A stretch of 64,000 nucleotides of DNA, from assembly GCF_018100925.1 (NCBI RefSeq), contig NZ_JAGJEH010000001.1, positions 248,001 through 312,000 on the forward strand, given 5' to 3'. The DNA comes from Pseudoalteromonas luteoviolacea. GTDB lineage: Bacteria > Pseudomonadota > Gammaproteobacteria > Enterobacterales > Alteromonadaceae. This document shows positions 63,400 through 64,000 of the stretch, in pieces. Both the position numbers and the translations under genes were made by a program. The stretch's first letter is position 1. Every line of letters starts with the position of its first letter. Under the pieces are notes generated by a model, which was given only the letters and a program-made list of their open reading frames with translations, had not been told where the DNA came from and ran no database searches.

Positions 63400-64000
63400 A
63401 TGACATTTAAAAAAAGAGCAATCTGCGCTGCTTTAACTATAGGCCTGTCGAATTATGCGTTGGCGGGCTGCGGTGGTTTAAGTGACGGCGCAAGCGCTTA
63501 CATTGACGGCGATACATTAAAAATTAATGGCACGAATAGCAGTGAAAAGTTTACGTTGAGTGTGTCTGGCGACAACTTAAAAGTAACCAGAAAAGTTGGC
63601 AACAGCAGTAGCTGCGATACATTCTATTTGAGCCAAATTGACAATATTTACGCATCCTTAAACAGTGGTAACGATACATACAATGGCAAGGATGTAAATG
63701 TCATTCAAAAGGTGTATGGCGGCGATGGTAACGATCACATCACTACAGGTCGTCAGAGCGACTATATTCGCGGTGGAAATAATAACGATACGATTTTTGG
63801 TAACAGCGGCAACGACACCATATTGGGTGACAACGGTAATGACGAAGTGGATGGTGGTTATGGTAACGACTACATTCGCGGTGGAGCTGGCCACGATAAA
63901 CTGATGGGTGCTCATAACAACGATAAGATTTTAGGCGATAGCGGCGGCGACCTGATCATGGGTGGGCAAGGTGAAGACCGGCTGTACGGCGGCGATGACA
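63400..64000 (+). CDS. RTX/hemolysin-type calcium-binding repeat protein, 3' end outside window
   Basis: An exported protein, open at the window edge (200 codons visible). The N-terminus MTFKKRAICAALTIGLSNYA ends in LAGC, which fits a lipobox at Cys25 but could also be an ordinary signal peptide. After a domain of about 80 residues, nonapeptide GGxGxDxhx repeats begin (YGGDGNDHI, FGNSGNDTI, DGGYGNDYI, MGGQGEDRL), which fold as a calcium-binding beta roll. GGGG precedes ATG at a normal distance. Such proteins are secreted or surface-displayed; this one may be an adhesin or biofilm matrix component, which would suit its place beside hnoK, but that is inference. Confidence 0.85.
   Translation, partial: MTFKKRAICAALTIGLSNYALAGCGGLSDGASAYIDGDTLKINGTNSSEKFTLSVSGDNLKVTRKVGNSSSCDTFYLSQIDNIYASLNSGNDTYNGKDVNVIQKVYGGDGNDHITTGRQSDYIRGGNNNDTIFGNSGNDTILGDNGNDEVDGGYGNDYIRGGAGHDKLMGAHNNDKILGDSGGDLIMGGQGEDRLYGGDD

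Noticed and set aside
63215..63403. 62-codon ORF before the RTX gene
   Set aside because: No ribosome-binding site, and it overlaps the better-supported RTX start.

Overview
The window looks like a chromosomal segment of a marine gammaproteobacterium of the Alteromonadales, most likely Pseudoalteromonas or a close relative. This is an inference from gene content: two TonB-dependent receptors, many secreted proteases and esterases, an H-NOX/HnoK pair, QmcA-NfeD, an RTX-repeat protein, AT-rich intergenic DNA and Fur-type boxes. I see no rRNA, tRNA, CRISPR array or prophage. Several 0.4-2.4 kb stretches hold no convincing gene and look like decayed DNA.

Layout. 1-6.7 kb: a Fur-boxed secreted tannase-family esterase, small membrane proteins, a patatin-like lipase and a Cys-rich secreted repeat protein. 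7.0-13.2 kb: a nutrient-uptake locus (DUF5690-like MFS transporter, HutC-type GntR regulator, TonB receptor, PhoD-like phosphatase) with three copies of a TTGGTA-N2-TACCAA palindrome placed as the regulator's operators. 13.5-18 kb: a pentapeptide-repeat protein, two RiPP-precursor-like peptides, a diguanylate cyclase that may use an ATT start, and a secreted metzincin protease. 18-20.4 kb: no gene.

20.4-27.6 kb is a co-oriented secreted-protein locus: a classical subtilase, a signal-peptide protein with a C-terminal Hint (intein/hedgehog-type) domain, a second protein with two copies of the same Cys-bounded RIDWA domain found in front of that Hint domain, a membrane-anchored unknown, and two tandem paralogues that look like very divergent subtilases. 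I know of no described system with this composition.

27.6-46.4 kb is mainly standard: lipoprotein, GNAT, RecQ-like helicase, a Fur-boxed TonB receptor beside a two-component system, a CE2-like esterase, SRPBCC/AraC/SDR genes sharing an 18-nt upstream motif, NfeD-QmcA, a methyltransferase, NudB, a predicted sRNA, a TPR protein and an M6-like metalloprotease. 46.6-51.3 kb is a tight five-gene operon behind a strong Fur-type box (thioester-reductase-like SDR, class III aminotransferase, SRPBCC, acyl-CoA-dehydrogenase fold, formyltransferase), followed by a terminator and an RND efflux pair (51.6-55.8 kb). Together they suggest an iron-repressed small-molecule pathway whose product may be an N-formylated amine.

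56.2-61.5 kb holds a third RiPP-like precursor, a three-copy intergenic repeat interrupted by an IS remnant, and a tandem array of five paralogous five-TM proteins with conserved DxDYxxRRRLFY, LHxLRGCxFS and QFILRGY motifs and no family I recognise. It ends tail to tail against an hnoK-hnoX nitric-oxide sensing operon. The window closes inside an RTX-repeat secreted protein.
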